Assembly: GCF_006149045.1 (NCBI RefSeq)
Contig: NZ_VBSN01000076.1
Span: 1-64,000 of the forward strand
Length of the DNA stretch: 64,000 nucleotides
Direction of reading: 5' to 3'
Origin: Dyadobacter flavalbus
GTDB taxonomy: Bacteria; Bacteroidota; Bacteroidia; Cytophagales; Spirosomataceae
In this document: positions 1 through 9,362 of the stretch, piece after piece
Layout of the letters: each line of letters starts with the position of its first letter
Numbering within the stretch: the stretch's first letter is position 1
The notes under the pieces: model-generated
Databases searched by the model: none
Told to the model about the DNA's origin: nothing
The model's input: the letters and a program-made list of their open reading frames with translations, nothing else
Program-made: the position numbers and the translations under genes

Positions 1-293
1 AGATGGCCTATGAAGAGCAGCGTTACCATGATGCACGCCGCTGGATGATCGCCAAGGAAACACTTGGAAGGCCGTTGACCTACATCACCGTACTGGGCAA
101 GTTCAAGCCGGGCAAGTCGATGAAGGAGCCTTACCGCTACGATCCGACCGTTTATGACTATACCTACACGCCGGTAGAGGAGAAAGCACATGAGAACCGG
201 ACCTGGATCGACAAGATGTACTTCCGTCCGTTCAGCCGTGACGAGATCAACCGAAATGCACAGCTCGTGCAAAATCCCGGTTACGATAAATAG
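1..293 (+). CDS. SusD/RagB family outer-membrane lipoprotein, C-terminal end (partial)
   Basis: Only the last 96 or so residues lie in the window; the reading frame is open at the left edge. The visible part has the typical end of a SusD-family protein: YEEQRYHDARRW followed, near the stop, by FSRDEINRNAQLVQNPGY, which matches the usual aromatic-rich segment and closing P-x-x-EINxNxxLxQNPGY pattern. SusD proteins are surface lipoproteins that bind a glycan or other nutrient and pass it to a SusC TonB-dependent channel; the SusC gene should lie just upstream, outside the window. A strong hairpin terminator follows 28 bp after the stop. Confidence 0.9.
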   Translation, partial: MAYEEQRYHDARRWMIAKETLGRPLTYITVLGKFKPGKSMKEPYRYDPTVYDYTYTPVEEKAHENRTWIDKMYFRPFSRDEINRNAQLVQNPGYDK

Positions 294-320
294 TTATCTT
301 TTATTGACTAATTTTACCTG

Positions 321-360
321 AAACTATGCCTTCTTGAGGGAAGGCATAGTTTCTTTTTTC
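321..360 (+). terminator. Rho-independent terminator after the SusD gene
   Basis: A perfect 13-bp stem (321-333 pairing with 340-352) closes a 6-base loop and is followed by six T residues at 354-359. It should end transcripts of the upstream SusCD operon. An alternative TTG start of the next gene at 334 would lie inside this hairpin loop, which argues for the ATG at 385 instead. Confidence 0.9.
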
Positions 361-384
361 TATTCAACCCTTCGTTTTTCTGAT

Positions 385-3300
385 ATGAAGCGAATGCAAT
401 TTCTGAAAGCAGGAATAATTCTACTGACAAGCATTTCGATTTTTACAAGCTGCGACAAGTCTTCGCGTAAAGATGAACCAAAAGAAGCTGATGGCGGTCC
501 GCGCCTTTTTACCCTTTTGCCGCCCGAGAAAACAAAGGTTGATTTTGCAAATACACTGACAGAAGGCCTTAATACCAACGTGTTGATGTATGAATACTTC
601 TATAACGGCGGCGGCGTGGCTGTCGGCGATCTCAACGGCGACGGGCTGGATGATATTTACTTTACCGGAAATATGGTTTCCAACAAACTTTATCTGAACA
701 AAGGAAAGATGATTTTTGAGGATATAACCATGGCTGCGGCTGTCGGAGGAAGGGAAAGGCCTTGGAAAACGGGCGTAACCATGGCGGATGTGAATGGTGA
801 CGGAAAGCTGGATATTTATGTGTGTTACTCCGGAAATGTTTCGCCCGAAAGCCTGAAAGATCAGCTTTTTATCAATAAGGGCAATAACGCTGCGGGCATT
901 CCGCAGTTTGAAGAATCCGCTGAAAAATACGGTCTTGGCAACCCAAGCAACAGTACGCAGGCGGCTTTTTTTGATTTTGACAAAGACGGTGATCTGGATA
1001 TGTTTCTGCTGAATCACAATCCGAAATCACTGCCGATTCTGGACGAGGCGAGTACGGCCGATCTGCTAAAAAAAGATGATCCCGTAACCGGCGTCAGGTT
1101 GTTCCGCAATGACCAGAAAGGGAAAAACGAGCCATACTTTACGGATATTACCAAGAAAGCAGGCATCCACAGTTCACCTTTGACCTACGGCCTCGGGATC
1201 GGGATTGCCGATGTAAATCAGGATGGCTGGCAGGATATGTATATTTCAAATGATTACTCCGTTCCGGATTTTCTATACATCAACAACGGCAACGGAACGT
1301 TTACCGATGTCATTGGAGCGGGTATCGGCCATACCTCGCATTCTTCCATGGGAAACGACATTGCCGATTTTAACAACGACGGGCTGCCGGATATTTTTAC
1401 GCTGGACATGCTGCCGGAAGATAACCGCAGGCAGAAACTGCTTTCCGGGCTGGATAATTACGAACTTTTTGACTTCAATGTTAAAGTCGGCTTTCATCAT
1501 CAGTACATGCGCAATATGCTGCAGCTGAATGAAGGTTTAGGTAAAAACACGAAAACGCCCTTGTTTTCCGAAGTCGGGCAGTTATCCGGCGTTTCAAATA
1601 CGGACTGGAGCTGGGCGGCGCTTTTTGCAGATTATGACAATGACGGCTGGAAAGATCTGTATATAACCAACGGAAACCTGCGTGATTTCACCAATATGGA
1701 TTTTGTCAAATTCATGGGTGATCATTTAAAAAGGATCGAAGGCCAGGTAAAAAGAGAAGACGTGCTGAACCTTGTATATCAGATGCCTTCTTCCAATATG
1801 AAAAACTATCTTTTCCGGAATAATAAAAACCTCACTTTTACGAATGTTGCCGATAAATGGGGAACGGGCGACATTTCGAGCAGCGGTGGCGCAGCTTATT
1901 CCGATCTGGACAATGACGGTGATCTGGATCTGATTGTCAATAATATCAACAAACCTGCATTCATTTATCAGAATGACGGCGATAAATTGCTCAAAAACAA
2001 TTTCCTGAAAATAAAACTGAACGGAGCAGGAAACAACACACTAGGCCTCGGGGCAAAAATCACGATTTACCAAAAAGGAAAGAAGCAATATCTCGAACAA
2101 ATGCCGACACGCGGTTATCAGTCCAGCGTTTCGCCAATCTTGCATTTTGGTTTGGGAAAGGAAAGCGCAATTGATTCTTTGACAATCGTCTGGCTGAGCG
2201 GCAAACAGCAAAAAATCACTGCTCCGAAAACAAATCAGCTGCTCACACTTTCTGAAAGTGAAGCAAAATCTGTGAAAAGCATAACTAATACCTCTGAGCC
2301 CGTATTTACGCCAGTTCAGTCGCCGGTTGCGTATAAAAATCCGGGTATCAGAACAAATGATTTCAAGCGCCAGCCCTTACTGATCAATCCCATTTCGTTT
2401 TCAGGGCCTTGTCTGGTTAAAGGCGACGTGAACGGTGACGGGCTGGAAGATGTATTTGCAGGCGGCGGATCGGGCGAAGCCGGAAAACTATATTTACAGC
2501 AGAAAAACGGTTCTTTTACCAATAAACCGGTACCGGCGCTGGAAGCAGACAAGCAAAGTGAAGATACCGACGCCTTGTTTCTGGATGTAAACGGCGACGG
2601 ATTTCAGGATTTGTTTGTGTGCAGCGGCGGTTACGCCAGTTTTATGCCCGAAGATCCGTTGCTGCAAAGCCGTTTGTATATCAATGACGGAAAGGGAAAT
2701 TTTACGAAAGACGTTGCTGCATTGCCGAAGATGCTCACCAGTACAAGCTGCGTACGTTCTGCCGATGTAAACGGCGACGGAAAACCGGATCTTTTTGTAG
2801 GAGGGCGCGTTATTCCCGGCCGTTACCCGGAGACGCCAAGAAGTTATGTATTGATCAATGACGGAAAAGGAAGGTTTTCGGATCAGACTGCATCGCTGGC
2901 TGCGGAAATGGAAAGGATCGGGCTTGTGACGGATGCAGCGTGGATGGATCTGAACGGGGATAAAAAGCAGGACTTGGTCGTAGTCGGAGAGTGGATGCCG
3001 GTTACGGTTTTTATCAATACAAACGGAAAGCTGCAAAATAAAACGACTGACTATTTCGATAAATCATATAGTGGATGGTGGAATAAAATTCTGGCCGAGG
3101 ATATGAACGGCGACGGCAAAACCGATCTGGTTCTCGGGAATATGGGACTGAATACGCAATGTAAGGCGAGTGATTCCGAACCTGTTGAAATGATTTACAA
3201 GGATTTTGACGATAACGGCGCGATTGATCCGATCATGAGTTTTTATATTCAGGGGAAAAGTTATCCGTACGTTACCAGAGACGAACTGCTGGATCAGATG

Positions 3301-3774
3301 AGCATCATGCGTACGCGTTTTCAGGATTACAAAAGCTATGCGGATGCTACGGTAAAGGAAATATTTACACCCGAGGAACTGGAAGGTGCAAAAGAATTGA
3401 AGTCGAATTATCTGAAAACGGCCTACTTTGAAAGAAGCCCGAACGGCAAGTTTGCTGAAAAAAACCTTCCTCTGCAGGCCCAGATTTCACCGGTTTACAC
3501 CATTACGCCGCTGGATTACGATCGCGATGGTAAAAAGGATTTGCTGTTATGCGGCAATGTAAGCCGGGCAAGATTAAGGTTCGGCAAATACGATGCCAAT
3601 TACGGCGTTTTGCTAAAAGGGAACGGCCGCGGACAGTTCACGTATATTGATCAGAACAAATCCGGGCTGGGCCTGAAAGGCGATGTCAGAAGCGTACTTC
3701 CAGTCGGGAATAAATTGTTGTTCGGGATTAATCAGCAGGAAATAAAAGCATATAAAATTGATAAAGTTCAGTAA
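385..3774 (+). CDS. FG-GAP/VCBS repeat lipoprotein with ASPIC/UnbV domain (CRTAC1-like)
   Basis: A large secreted lipoprotein of 1129 residues if started at the ATG at 385, which gives a classic signal ending TSISIFTSCDKSS with the lipid-carrying Cys. The body is a chain of FG-GAP/VCBS repeats with Ca2+-binding loops such as DLNGDGLDD, DVNGDGKLD, DFDKDGDLD, DVNGDGFQD and DMNGDGKTD. Between roughly residues 540 and 630 an ASPIC/UnbV segment interrupts the series (GLGAKITIYQKGKK...TRGYQSSVSP...HFGLG). Repeats of this type fold as beta-propellers and usually bind proteins or carbohydrates at the cell surface. The gene sits behind a SusD gene and overlaps the haloperoxidase-like gene by 17 bp, so the two are probably made together. 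The bound ligand cannot be read from the sequence. Confidence 0.88.
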   Translation: MKRMQFLKAGIILLTSISIFTSCDKSSRKDEPKEADGGPRLFTLLPPEKTKVDFANTLTEGLNTNVLMYEYFYNGGGVAVGDLNGDGLDDIYFTGNMVSNKLYLNKGKMIFEDITMAAAVGGRERPWKTGVTMADVNGDGKLDIYVCYSGNVSPESLKDQLFINKGNNAAGIPQFEESAEKYGLGNPSNSTQAAFFDFDKDGDLDMFLLNHNPKSLPILDEASTADLLKKDDPVTGVRLFRNDQKGKNEPYFTDITKKAGIHSSPLTYGLGIGIADVNQDGWQDMYISNDYSVPDFLYINNGNGTFTDVIGAGIGHTSHSSMGNDIADFNNDGLPDIFTLDMLPEDNRRQKLLSGLDNYELFDFNVKVGFHHQYMRNMLQLNEGLGKNTKTPLFSEVGQLSGVSNTDWSWAALFADYDNDGWKDLYITNGNLRDFTNMDFVKFMGDHLKRIEGQVKREDVLNLVYQMPSSNMKNYLFRNNKNLTFTNVADKWGTGDISSSGGAAYSDLDNDGDLDLIVNNINKPAFIYQNDGDKLLKNNFLKIKLNGAGNNTLGLGAKITIYQKGKKQYLEQMPTRGYQSSVSPILHFGLGKESAIDSLTIVWLSGKQQKITAPKTNQLLTLSESEAKSVKSITNTSEPVFTPVQSPVAYKNPGIRTNDFKRQPLLINPISFSGPCLVKGDVNGDGLEDVFAGGGSGEAGKLYLQQKNGSFTNKPVPALEADKQSEDTDALFLDVNGDGFQDLFVCSGGYASFMPEDPLLQSRLYINDGKGNFTKDVAALPKMLTSTSCVRSADVNGDGKPDLFVGGRVIPGRYPETPRSYVLINDGKGRFSDQTASLAAEMERIGLVTDAAWMDLNGDKKQDLVVVGEWMPVTVFINTNGKLQNKTTDYFDKSYSGWWNKILAEDMNGDGKTDLVLGNMGLNTQCKASDSEPVEMIYKDFDDNGAIDPIMSFYIQGKSYPYVTRDELLDQMSIMRTRFQDYKSYADATVKEIFTPEELEGAKELKSNYLKTAYFERSPNGKFAEKNLPLQAQISPVYTITPLDYDRDGKKDLLLCGNVSRARLRFGKYDANYGVLLKGNGRGQFTYIDQNKSGLGLKGDVRSVLPVGNKLLFGINQQEIKAYKIDKVQ

Positions 3775-5119
3775 AGCTGCTTTTGTGATAGCGGCTGTAT
3801 TGCTGCTTGGCAGTTGTAAAAAAAATGAAAAACCGGATTATGTCAGTCCGCAGGCAATCGGGCAGATTACCTCACGCATGACTGACGTAATGGTGCACGA
3901 TGTTACGAATCCGCCGCTTGGCGCACGTTTCTTTGCATATGCATGCCTGGCCGGCTATGAAGTTGTGGCGCAGAATGACACGGCTTACAAAAGCATGCAT
4001 GGCGTACTGAATGAATATCCGGAAATGCAGAAACCGGCAGTTGAAGCTTATTCCTATCAGCTTGCAGCGGCTTTGGCCATGATTGAAACTGCAAAAAAAA
4101 TGCAGCCTTCGGGCATGCTTCACCAAAAATACCAGGATCAGCTGATCGATTCGTGCCGTCATGCGGGATTCAGCGATGAAGTAATTGCCGGATCGCAGGA
4201 ATATGCAGCAGCTATAAGCAAGCAGATTCTCAAATATGCCAAAGCCGACCGCTATAATCAGATCAGTAATTTCCCGCGTTACGAGCCTGAAAAAGCGACC
4301 GGAAGCTGGTACCCGACACCACCGGGGTATTTTCCTCCGGTAGAACCTTACTTTAAAACGATACGCGCATTTACGCTGGATTCGTCATCCCAGTTCCGTC
4401 CGGCCCCGCCGGCAGCATTTTCTGAAAACAAAAATTCGGAATTTTTCAGGCTGATGAAAATGAACTATGATGATCAGAAAGAACCTGAACATCGCGTTAT
4501 GGCCGCATTCTGGGACTGCAATCCGTTCGCACTTGAAAACAAAGGTCACTTGCTCGTCGGAATGAAAAAGATATCGCCCGGCGCGCACTGGATGGGAATT
4601 ACGTCCATTGCATGCAGACAGGCAAAATCGGATTTTTCCAGAACAATGCTGGTGACAACTTCGGTAGCTATCGGTTTGATGGACGGGTTCATGGCCTGCT
4701 GGGACGAAAAATACCGGAGCAACCGCATCCGCCCCGAAACTGCTATCCGCAAATACATAGATCCGTCGTGGCAGCCATTTTTACAGACACCGCCCTTTCC
4801 GGAATACCTCAGCGGACATTCTGTAATTTCCTCTGCGGCAGCATTGATCCTCACGCATTATTTTGGAGATAACTTCGCATATACTGACACAGTAGAAGAA
4901 CCTTATGGCCTGAAACCGCGTAAGTTCAGATCTTTTCTGGCAGCAGCGCAGGAATCGGGCATGTCGCGGTTTTATGGCGGCATTCACTTTATGGACGCTG
5001 TTACCAACGGGCAGAAGCAAGGGTTTCAGGTCGGAAACTGGGTGTTGCAGACTTTGGGAAACAAAACGGATCAATCCGCTGACGAGCTGATGGCCAGAAC
5101 TGCACAGGAAGTCCCGTAA
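3758..5119 (+). CDS. Vanadium-dependent haloperoxidase / PAP2-like phosphatase lipoprotein
   Basis: The 453-residue protein has a lipoprotein signal ending LLLGSCKK and a C-terminal PAP2/vanadium-haloperoxidase fold. The vanadate- or phosphate-binding residues are visible: K-x6-R-P at K318-R325-P326, SGH at 352-354 and SRFYGGIH at 403-410. The canonical SRx5Hx3D motif is here SRx5Hx2D, and PSGH is LSGH. The family covers secreted acid phosphatases and true haloperoxidases, and the sequence does not separate them. Translation must begin at TTG 3758 to include the signal; no ATG precedes it in frame. The start overlaps the upstream FG-GAP gene by 17 bp, which suggests coupled translation. The gene ends 5 bp from a convergent patatin gene. 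Confidence 0.83.
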   Translation: MIKFSKAAFVIAAVLLLGSCKKNEKPDYVSPQAIGQITSRMTDVMVHDVTNPPLGARFFAYACLAGYEVVAQNDTAYKSMHGVLNEYPEMQKPAVEAYSYQLAAALAMIETAKKMQPSGMLHQKYQDQLIDSCRHAGFSDEVIAGSQEYAAAISKQILKYAKADRYNQISNFPRYEPEKATGSWYPTPPGYFPPVEPYFKTIRAFTLDSSSQFRPAPPAAFSENKNSEFFRLMKMNYDDQKEPEHRVMAAFWDCNPFALENKGHLLVGMKKISPGAHWMGITSIACRQAKSDFSRTMLVTTSVAIGLMDGFMACWDEKYRSNRIRPETAIRKYIDPSWQPFLQTPPFPEYLSGHSVISSAAALILTHYFGDNFAYTDTVEEPYGLKPRKFRSFLAAAQESGMSRFYGGIHFMDAVTNGQKQGFQVGNWVLQTLGNKTDQSADELMARTAQEVP

Positions 5120-5124
5120 TGAAG

Positions 5125-5904
5125 TTACTTTGATAATCCGTCTGAGTACATTTTTTCAGCCGCGCCTTCCTGTAATAATGCCATGGTATACCGGTAACCA
5201 ACATCAAATAACTGGCGTGCTTTCCGGAAATCGAAAATGCTGTAACGGCTGAGTTCCGGCGGTTCGATCAGAAGATTGCATTTTTTGAAACGTTCTTTTG
5301 TTTTGCTGTGCATTGCAAGGATCATGCTTCTGTACACGATTTCAGACGTCGTTTTCAGCGGTTTGTCCAATGCAAACGGATTGCAGTGCATACCGATAAT
5401 GAATTCGGCTTCATTCAGAACCGGTTCAACGGGCAGATTATTGAGCACGCCGCCATCCACCAGCGAATGTCCTTGAAAGAGCACGGGACTGAACAATCCT
5501 GGAATGGAACAGGAAGCCAGCACAGGCGTAGCCAGCACGCCTTTTCTGAAATGAACTTCTTCGCCTGAAACAATGTCCGTTGCGGTTACAATCAGCGGTA
5601 TTTTCAGCGATTCAAAACTGTTTTCCGGAATGTATTTGCATAAAATTGCTTCCATGCGGCTCATCCGTAACAAGCCTTTTGCGCCAAAGCCAAATCGTAG
5701 ATAAGGATAAAAACTTGTCCGGATAACAGCTTCCAGAATGTCATCCGGCGAATGGCCATAAGCCAGCATGGCCCCGACAAAGGCTCCGGAACTCGTGCCG
5801 CTGATGATATCCGGCCGGATGCCATTTTGCAAAAGTGCCTTAATAACGCCGATGTGTGCAATTCCACGTGCCCCGCCGCCCGATAAAACCAGTCCGGTTT
5901 TCAT
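5125..5904 (-). CDS. Patatin-like phospholipase family protein
   Basis: A 259-residue cytoplasmic-looking patatin-type acyl hydrolase with no signal peptide. The oxyanion loop GGGARG is at residues 9-14, the nucleophile elbow GTSSG at 36-40 (Ser38), and the catalytic Asp is in the DGG motif at 150-152, so the Ser-Asp dyad is complete. The compact single-domain form resembles RssA/YchK-type bacterial patatins, which hydrolyse lipid acyl esters; the natural substrate is unknown. It follows the metallo-hydrolase gene on the same strand with an 8-bp gap, suggesting a two-gene operon. Confidence 0.9.
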   Translation of the reverse strand: MKTGLVLSGGGARGIAHIGVIKALLQNGIRPDIISGTSSGAFVGAMLAYGHSPDDILEAVIRTSFYPYLRFGFGAKGLLRMSRMEAILCKYIPENSFESLKIPLIVTATDIVSGEEVHFRKGVLATPVLASCSIPGLFSPVLFQGHSLVDGGVLNNLPVEPVLNEAEFIIGMHCNPFALDKPLKTTSEIVYRSMILAMHSKTKERFKKCNLLIEPPELSRYSIFDFRKARQLFDVGYRYTMALLQEGAAEKMYSDGLSK

Positions 5905-5912
5905 ACATTCAT

Positions 5913-6755
5913 TTAAATAAAATCACTTAATGCACCGCGCTCACGGATGACAATGCCTTTTTCGGATTGTTCCAGAACCGCTGCTTCGTAAAACGGATCA
6001 TGTTCGAATAACAGTATATGATTTTCCTGAACGGCCGTTTTTAAAACCTGCTCTTTTTCCTGCATCGTCAGAAGCGGCCGCACGTCGTAGCCCATAACCC
6101 ACGGCAAAGCAATGTGAAAGGAGGACGGAATCAGATCGGCAGCGTAAATGATTTTCTGATTGTTATAGCTGATCACCGGCAGCATCATTTGCTCGGTATG
6201 CCCGTCCACATGGATAAAATCAATGGATGCAAACGGCGAAATTCCTTTTTCAATAAACCTGAGATTTCCTGATTCCTGCAATGGAATGATGTTTTCCTTG
6301 AAAAAGGAAGCTTTCTCTCTCGGGTTCGGATGTACGGCCCAGTTCCAGTGCGATTCATTGGACCAGTAAACAGCATTGGGAAAAGTTGGCAGCAGCTTTG
6401 TACGGTCCGGATTATAAATGACTGCGCCTCCGGCATGGTCAAAATGCAGATGCGTTAAAATGACATCGGTAATATCCTCGGGCCGGTAACCGCATTTTGA
6501 AACGGAAGAAAACAGCGTTGCATCGCCGTGCAGGTCATAATGACTGAAAAATTTCGGATCCTGCTTGTCGCCAAGTCCTGTATCGATCAGAATGAGTTTT
6601 CCTTTGTCTTCCACGAGCAGACAGCGCATTGCCCATGTGCAGCGATTATTTTCATCGGCCGGATTGTGCCTGTTCCATAACGTTTTGGGTACGACGCCAA
6701 ACATGGCGCCGCCGTCCAGTTTGAAATAGCCGGTTTCAATGATATTTAATTTCAT
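5913..6755 (-). CDS. MBL-fold metallo-hydrolase
   Basis: A metallo-beta-lactamase-fold hydrolase of about 280 residues. The dinuclear metal motif HLHFDHAGG is near residue 100, a further metal His is likely in VDGHTEQM near 195, an Asp in YAADLIP follows, and a late His occurs in the LFEHDP segment. It resembles quorum-quenching lactonase-type (AttM/AiiA-like) and uncharacterised hydrolases, so lactone hydrolysis is possible but not shown. The longer reading frame begins at 6818; I chose the ATG at 6755 (MKLNIIETGYF) because family members start near this point. It is followed 8 bp later by the patatin gene. Confidence 0.85.
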   Translation of the reverse strand: MKLNIIETGYFKLDGGAMFGVVPKTLWNRHNPADENNRCTWAMRCLLVEDKGKLILIDTGLGDKQDPKFFSHYDLHGDATLFSSVSKCGYRPEDITDVILTHLHFDHAGGAVIYNPDRTKLLPTFPNAVYWSNESHWNWAVHPNPREKASFFKENIIPLQESGNLRFIEKGISPFASIDFIHVDGHTEQMMLPVISYNNQKIIYAADLIPSSFHIALPWVMGYDVRPLLTMQEKEQVLKTAVQENHILLFEHDPFYEAAVLEQSEKGIVIRERGALSDFI

Positions 6756-6860
6756 AAGGTAAAAGTTGATTTTAATCACCTTTAAACATTGCGCACTTCG
6801 GAAAGCGAAGCGTAACATAATATATTTTCGGGATCTTTTGCCCTTTTAAAACGAACAAAA

Positions 6861-9197
6861 ATGACCATGCATTTCCGGTTTTCTTTTCTGCCCGTCCTTT
6901 TTCTAATGTGCATGCTGTTTGGCATTAGGAATGTTGCTGCGCAGGAAAAGCCCTTGATTGAATATGTAGAAACCAGAATCGGAACGGCGCCGTCCACAAC
7001 CGAAAGCGCACGCATGCACAGCGAAGCAGGCAGTGAACTGAAAGGACAAACCATTCCTGTCGCAGGCGTTCCAAACGGCATGACGCACTGGACGCCGCAA
7101 ACAAGAGCTTCCGAAACAAAATGCATTGCGCCCTATTATTATAACGACACCACCTTTCAGGGATTTCGCGGTACGCACTGGCTCAACGGTTCCTGCGTGC
7201 AGGATTACGGCTCGTTTACGGTCATGCCGTTATCCGGCGAACTGATTACAGATGCGGATCAGCGGGCCTCTGCTTTCATGCATGAAAAAGAAAAAACGTC
7301 GCCGGCATATTACGGAACATGGCTGGAAAAATATCAGATCAATGCCGAAGTGACGGCAACAGCGCGCGCGGCAATGATGCGGTTCAGCTTCGAAAGCGGT
7401 GAAGAATCATTTATCGTTATTGAACCAAACAGCGATGAAGGGGAAGCTTTTATCGAAGTTTTCAAGGAAAAAGGAGAAATTGTCGGCTACAATCCGGTGC
7501 ACCGGATTTATCAGGGAGCAGGCCAGCCGGCCGGTATCAGCGGCTATTTTGTACTGAAATTTGACCGCCCGATCAAGCAGTTTGGCGTCTGGCGCGGCGA
7601 TACGGTTTCACCTGCGGGAAGGTCCGTGACCGGAAACGGGAACAAGGTTAAATCCGGAGCGTACCTTGGTTTTGGTTCTGGCAAGCAAGTCGTTTCGGTA
7701 AAAATCGGCACTTCCTTTACAAGCCTGGAAGGTGCAAGGCTGAATCTGGAAAAAGAAACAGGAAATCAGGATTTTGAAACGGTAAGGAAGTCTGCTGAAA
7801 AAGCATGGAACGAGGCTTTGGGAAAAGTGAAGGTAAAAGGAAGTGAAAAAGACAAAATTCTGTTTTACAGCGCCTTGTACCGCACAAAGCTGTCGCCGAG
7901 GCTTTTTTCAGATGTGGATGGGAAGTACCCTTCTTTTGCCGGCGGAACGCCTGTTCAGCATGCGGAAGGATTTGATTATTACTGCGATTTCAGCTTATGG
8001 GATACATTCCGGGCAGCTATGCCTTTAAATATTCTTCTGGAACCGAAAAAAACCGGGGATATGTTGCAGTCACTTGTCAAAAAAGCGGAGCAAGGCGGCT
8101 GGATGCCGATTTTTCCCTGCTGGAACCATTACACCGCTGCCATGATCGGCGATCATGCCATGTCGGTTATGGCAGATGCTTACATCAAGAACGTACGGAA
8201 TTTTGATGTAAAAACGGCTTACGATTTTCTGAGAAAAAATGCATTTGAAGTCAATGCCGATCCGAAAAGCTATGAAGCGGGAAAGGGCAGGAGAGCACTG
8301 GAATCTTATCTCCGATACGGCTATATTCCTCTGGAAGACAGCGTATGGCAGGCTTATCATAAACGCGAACAGGTTTCCCGAACTTTGGAGTATGCTTATG
8401 ATGATTTCTGCCTGTCGGTGCTGGCGTCCGGTTTGGGGTTCACAGACGATGCCGCAAAGCTGAAAAAAAGGGCTTTGAATTACAAAAACGTCATTGATCC
8501 GGGAACGGGCTATGCGCGCGGGCGCTATGCAAATGGAAAATGGATTGCTGATTTCGATCCGTTTGTGAAGCGTTCCAGCTTTATTACCGAAGGTTCGCCG
8601 GCTCAGTATACATGGTTTGTACCGCAGGACATTGCCGGGCTTCAGTCCGCCGCAGGCAGCAGAAATGCATTTACCAGCAAGCTGGACACGCTTTTTGAAC
8701 AAGGTCATTACTGGCACGGAAACGAGCCGAACCATCAGATTTCGTATTTGTATGCATATGCCGGACAGCCGTGGAAAACGCAGAAACTGACAAGAAAAAT
8801 CATTCGTGAGGAATATGACACCGGAAACGGCGGGCTGAGCGGAAATGAAGACGGCGGACAAATGTCGGCCTGGCTGGCGTTCAGTATGATCGGGTTTTAT
8901 CCCGTTGCTCCCGGTACGCCGGAATATGTGCTCGGAAGTCCGGTTTTTGAAGAAGTAACAATCCATTCGGGTAATGGTAAAAAGTTTGTTATTGAAGCAA
9001 AAGGCGTTTCTGAGTCAGCGTATTATATTCAGTCGGCTACTTTGAACGGCAAGGTGTTTACAAAAAATTTCCTCACACATGATGAAGTTGTAAACGGCGG
9101 AAAATTGGTTTTGCAAATGGGTACGGAACCCAGCAAAACCCGGGGTACCCAACCGGCTGACGAACCTTTTTCTGTTTCAAAAACCAAACTGAAATAA
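6861..9197 (+). CDS. GH92 family glycosidase (alpha-mannosidase type), secreted
   Basis: A 778-residue exported protein with a signal peptide ending near RNVAAQ. It matches glycoside hydrolase family 92 from end to end: the N-terminal VxTRIGT and GVPNGMTHWTPQT segments, a middle GTHWLNGSC region, and C-terminal GNEPNHQISYLYAYAGQPW and GGQMSAWLAFSMIGFYPV. GH92 enzymes are Ca2+-dependent exo-alpha-mannosidases with an (alpha/alpha)6 barrel that usually act in the periplasm on N-glycan or mannan chains. In the acidic loop before GQMSAW this protein has NEDG where I recall NDD being usual. It stands alone between divergent and unrelated genes, with no SusCD partner. An alternative ATG lies two codons downstream. 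Confidence 0.93.
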   Translation: MTMHFRFSFLPVLFLMCMLFGIRNVAAQEKPLIEYVETRIGTAPSTTESARMHSEAGSELKGQTIPVAGVPNGMTHWTPQTRASETKCIAPYYYNDTTFQGFRGTHWLNGSCVQDYGSFTVMPLSGELITDADQRASAFMHEKEKTSPAYYGTWLEKYQINAEVTATARAAMMRFSFESGEESFIVIEPNSDEGEAFIEVFKEKGEIVGYNPVHRIYQGAGQPAGISGYFVLKFDRPIKQFGVWRGDTVSPAGRSVTGNGNKVKSGAYLGFGSGKQVVSVKIGTSFTSLEGARLNLEKETGNQDFETVRKSAEKAWNEALGKVKVKGSEKDKILFYSALYRTKLSPRLFSDVDGKYPSFAGGTPVQHAEGFDYYCDFSLWDTFRAAMPLNILLEPKKTGDMLQSLVKKAEQGGWMPIFPCWNHYTAAMIGDHAMSVMADAYIKNVRNFDVKTAYDFLRKNAFEVNADPKSYEAGKGRRALESYLRYGYIPLEDSVWQAYHKREQVSRTLEYAYDDFCLSVLASGLGFTDDAAKLKKRALNYKNVIDPGTGYARGRYANGKWIADFDPFVKRSSFITEGSPAQYTWFVPQDIAGLQSAAGSRNAFTSKLDTLFEQGHYWHGNEPNHQISYLYAYAGQPWKTQKLTRKIIREEYDTGNGGLSGNEDGGQMSAWLAFSMIGFYPVAPGTPEYVLGSPVFEEVTIHSGNGKKFVIEAKGVSESAYYIQSATLNGKVFTKNFLTHDEVVNGGKLVLQMGTEPSKTRGTQPADEPFSVSKTKLK

Positions 9198-9362
9198 AAC
9201 AATGATTATTGGTTTGTAATAGAAATATGTAAATGATTAGTTGGACTTTATATTACTATTTAAAAGAATATATGGCTGTTGATCATAAATACAATACAAA
9301 GTTTGCAATACTTTGCTGTGTTGCTTAATTTTCGTTTGTATCTATTCTCTAAATCCAGTCCG

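Noticed and set aside
334-384. An N-terminal extension of the FG-GAP lipoprotein from TTG 334
   Set aside because: It would begin inside the loop of a perfect terminator hairpin and place 17 extra residues before a standard lipoprotein signal.
8070-8966. A 298-codon antisense open frame inside the GH92 gene
   Set aside because: The sense strand encodes a complete and conserved glycosidase; the antisense frame is a by-product of codon bias and resembles no family.
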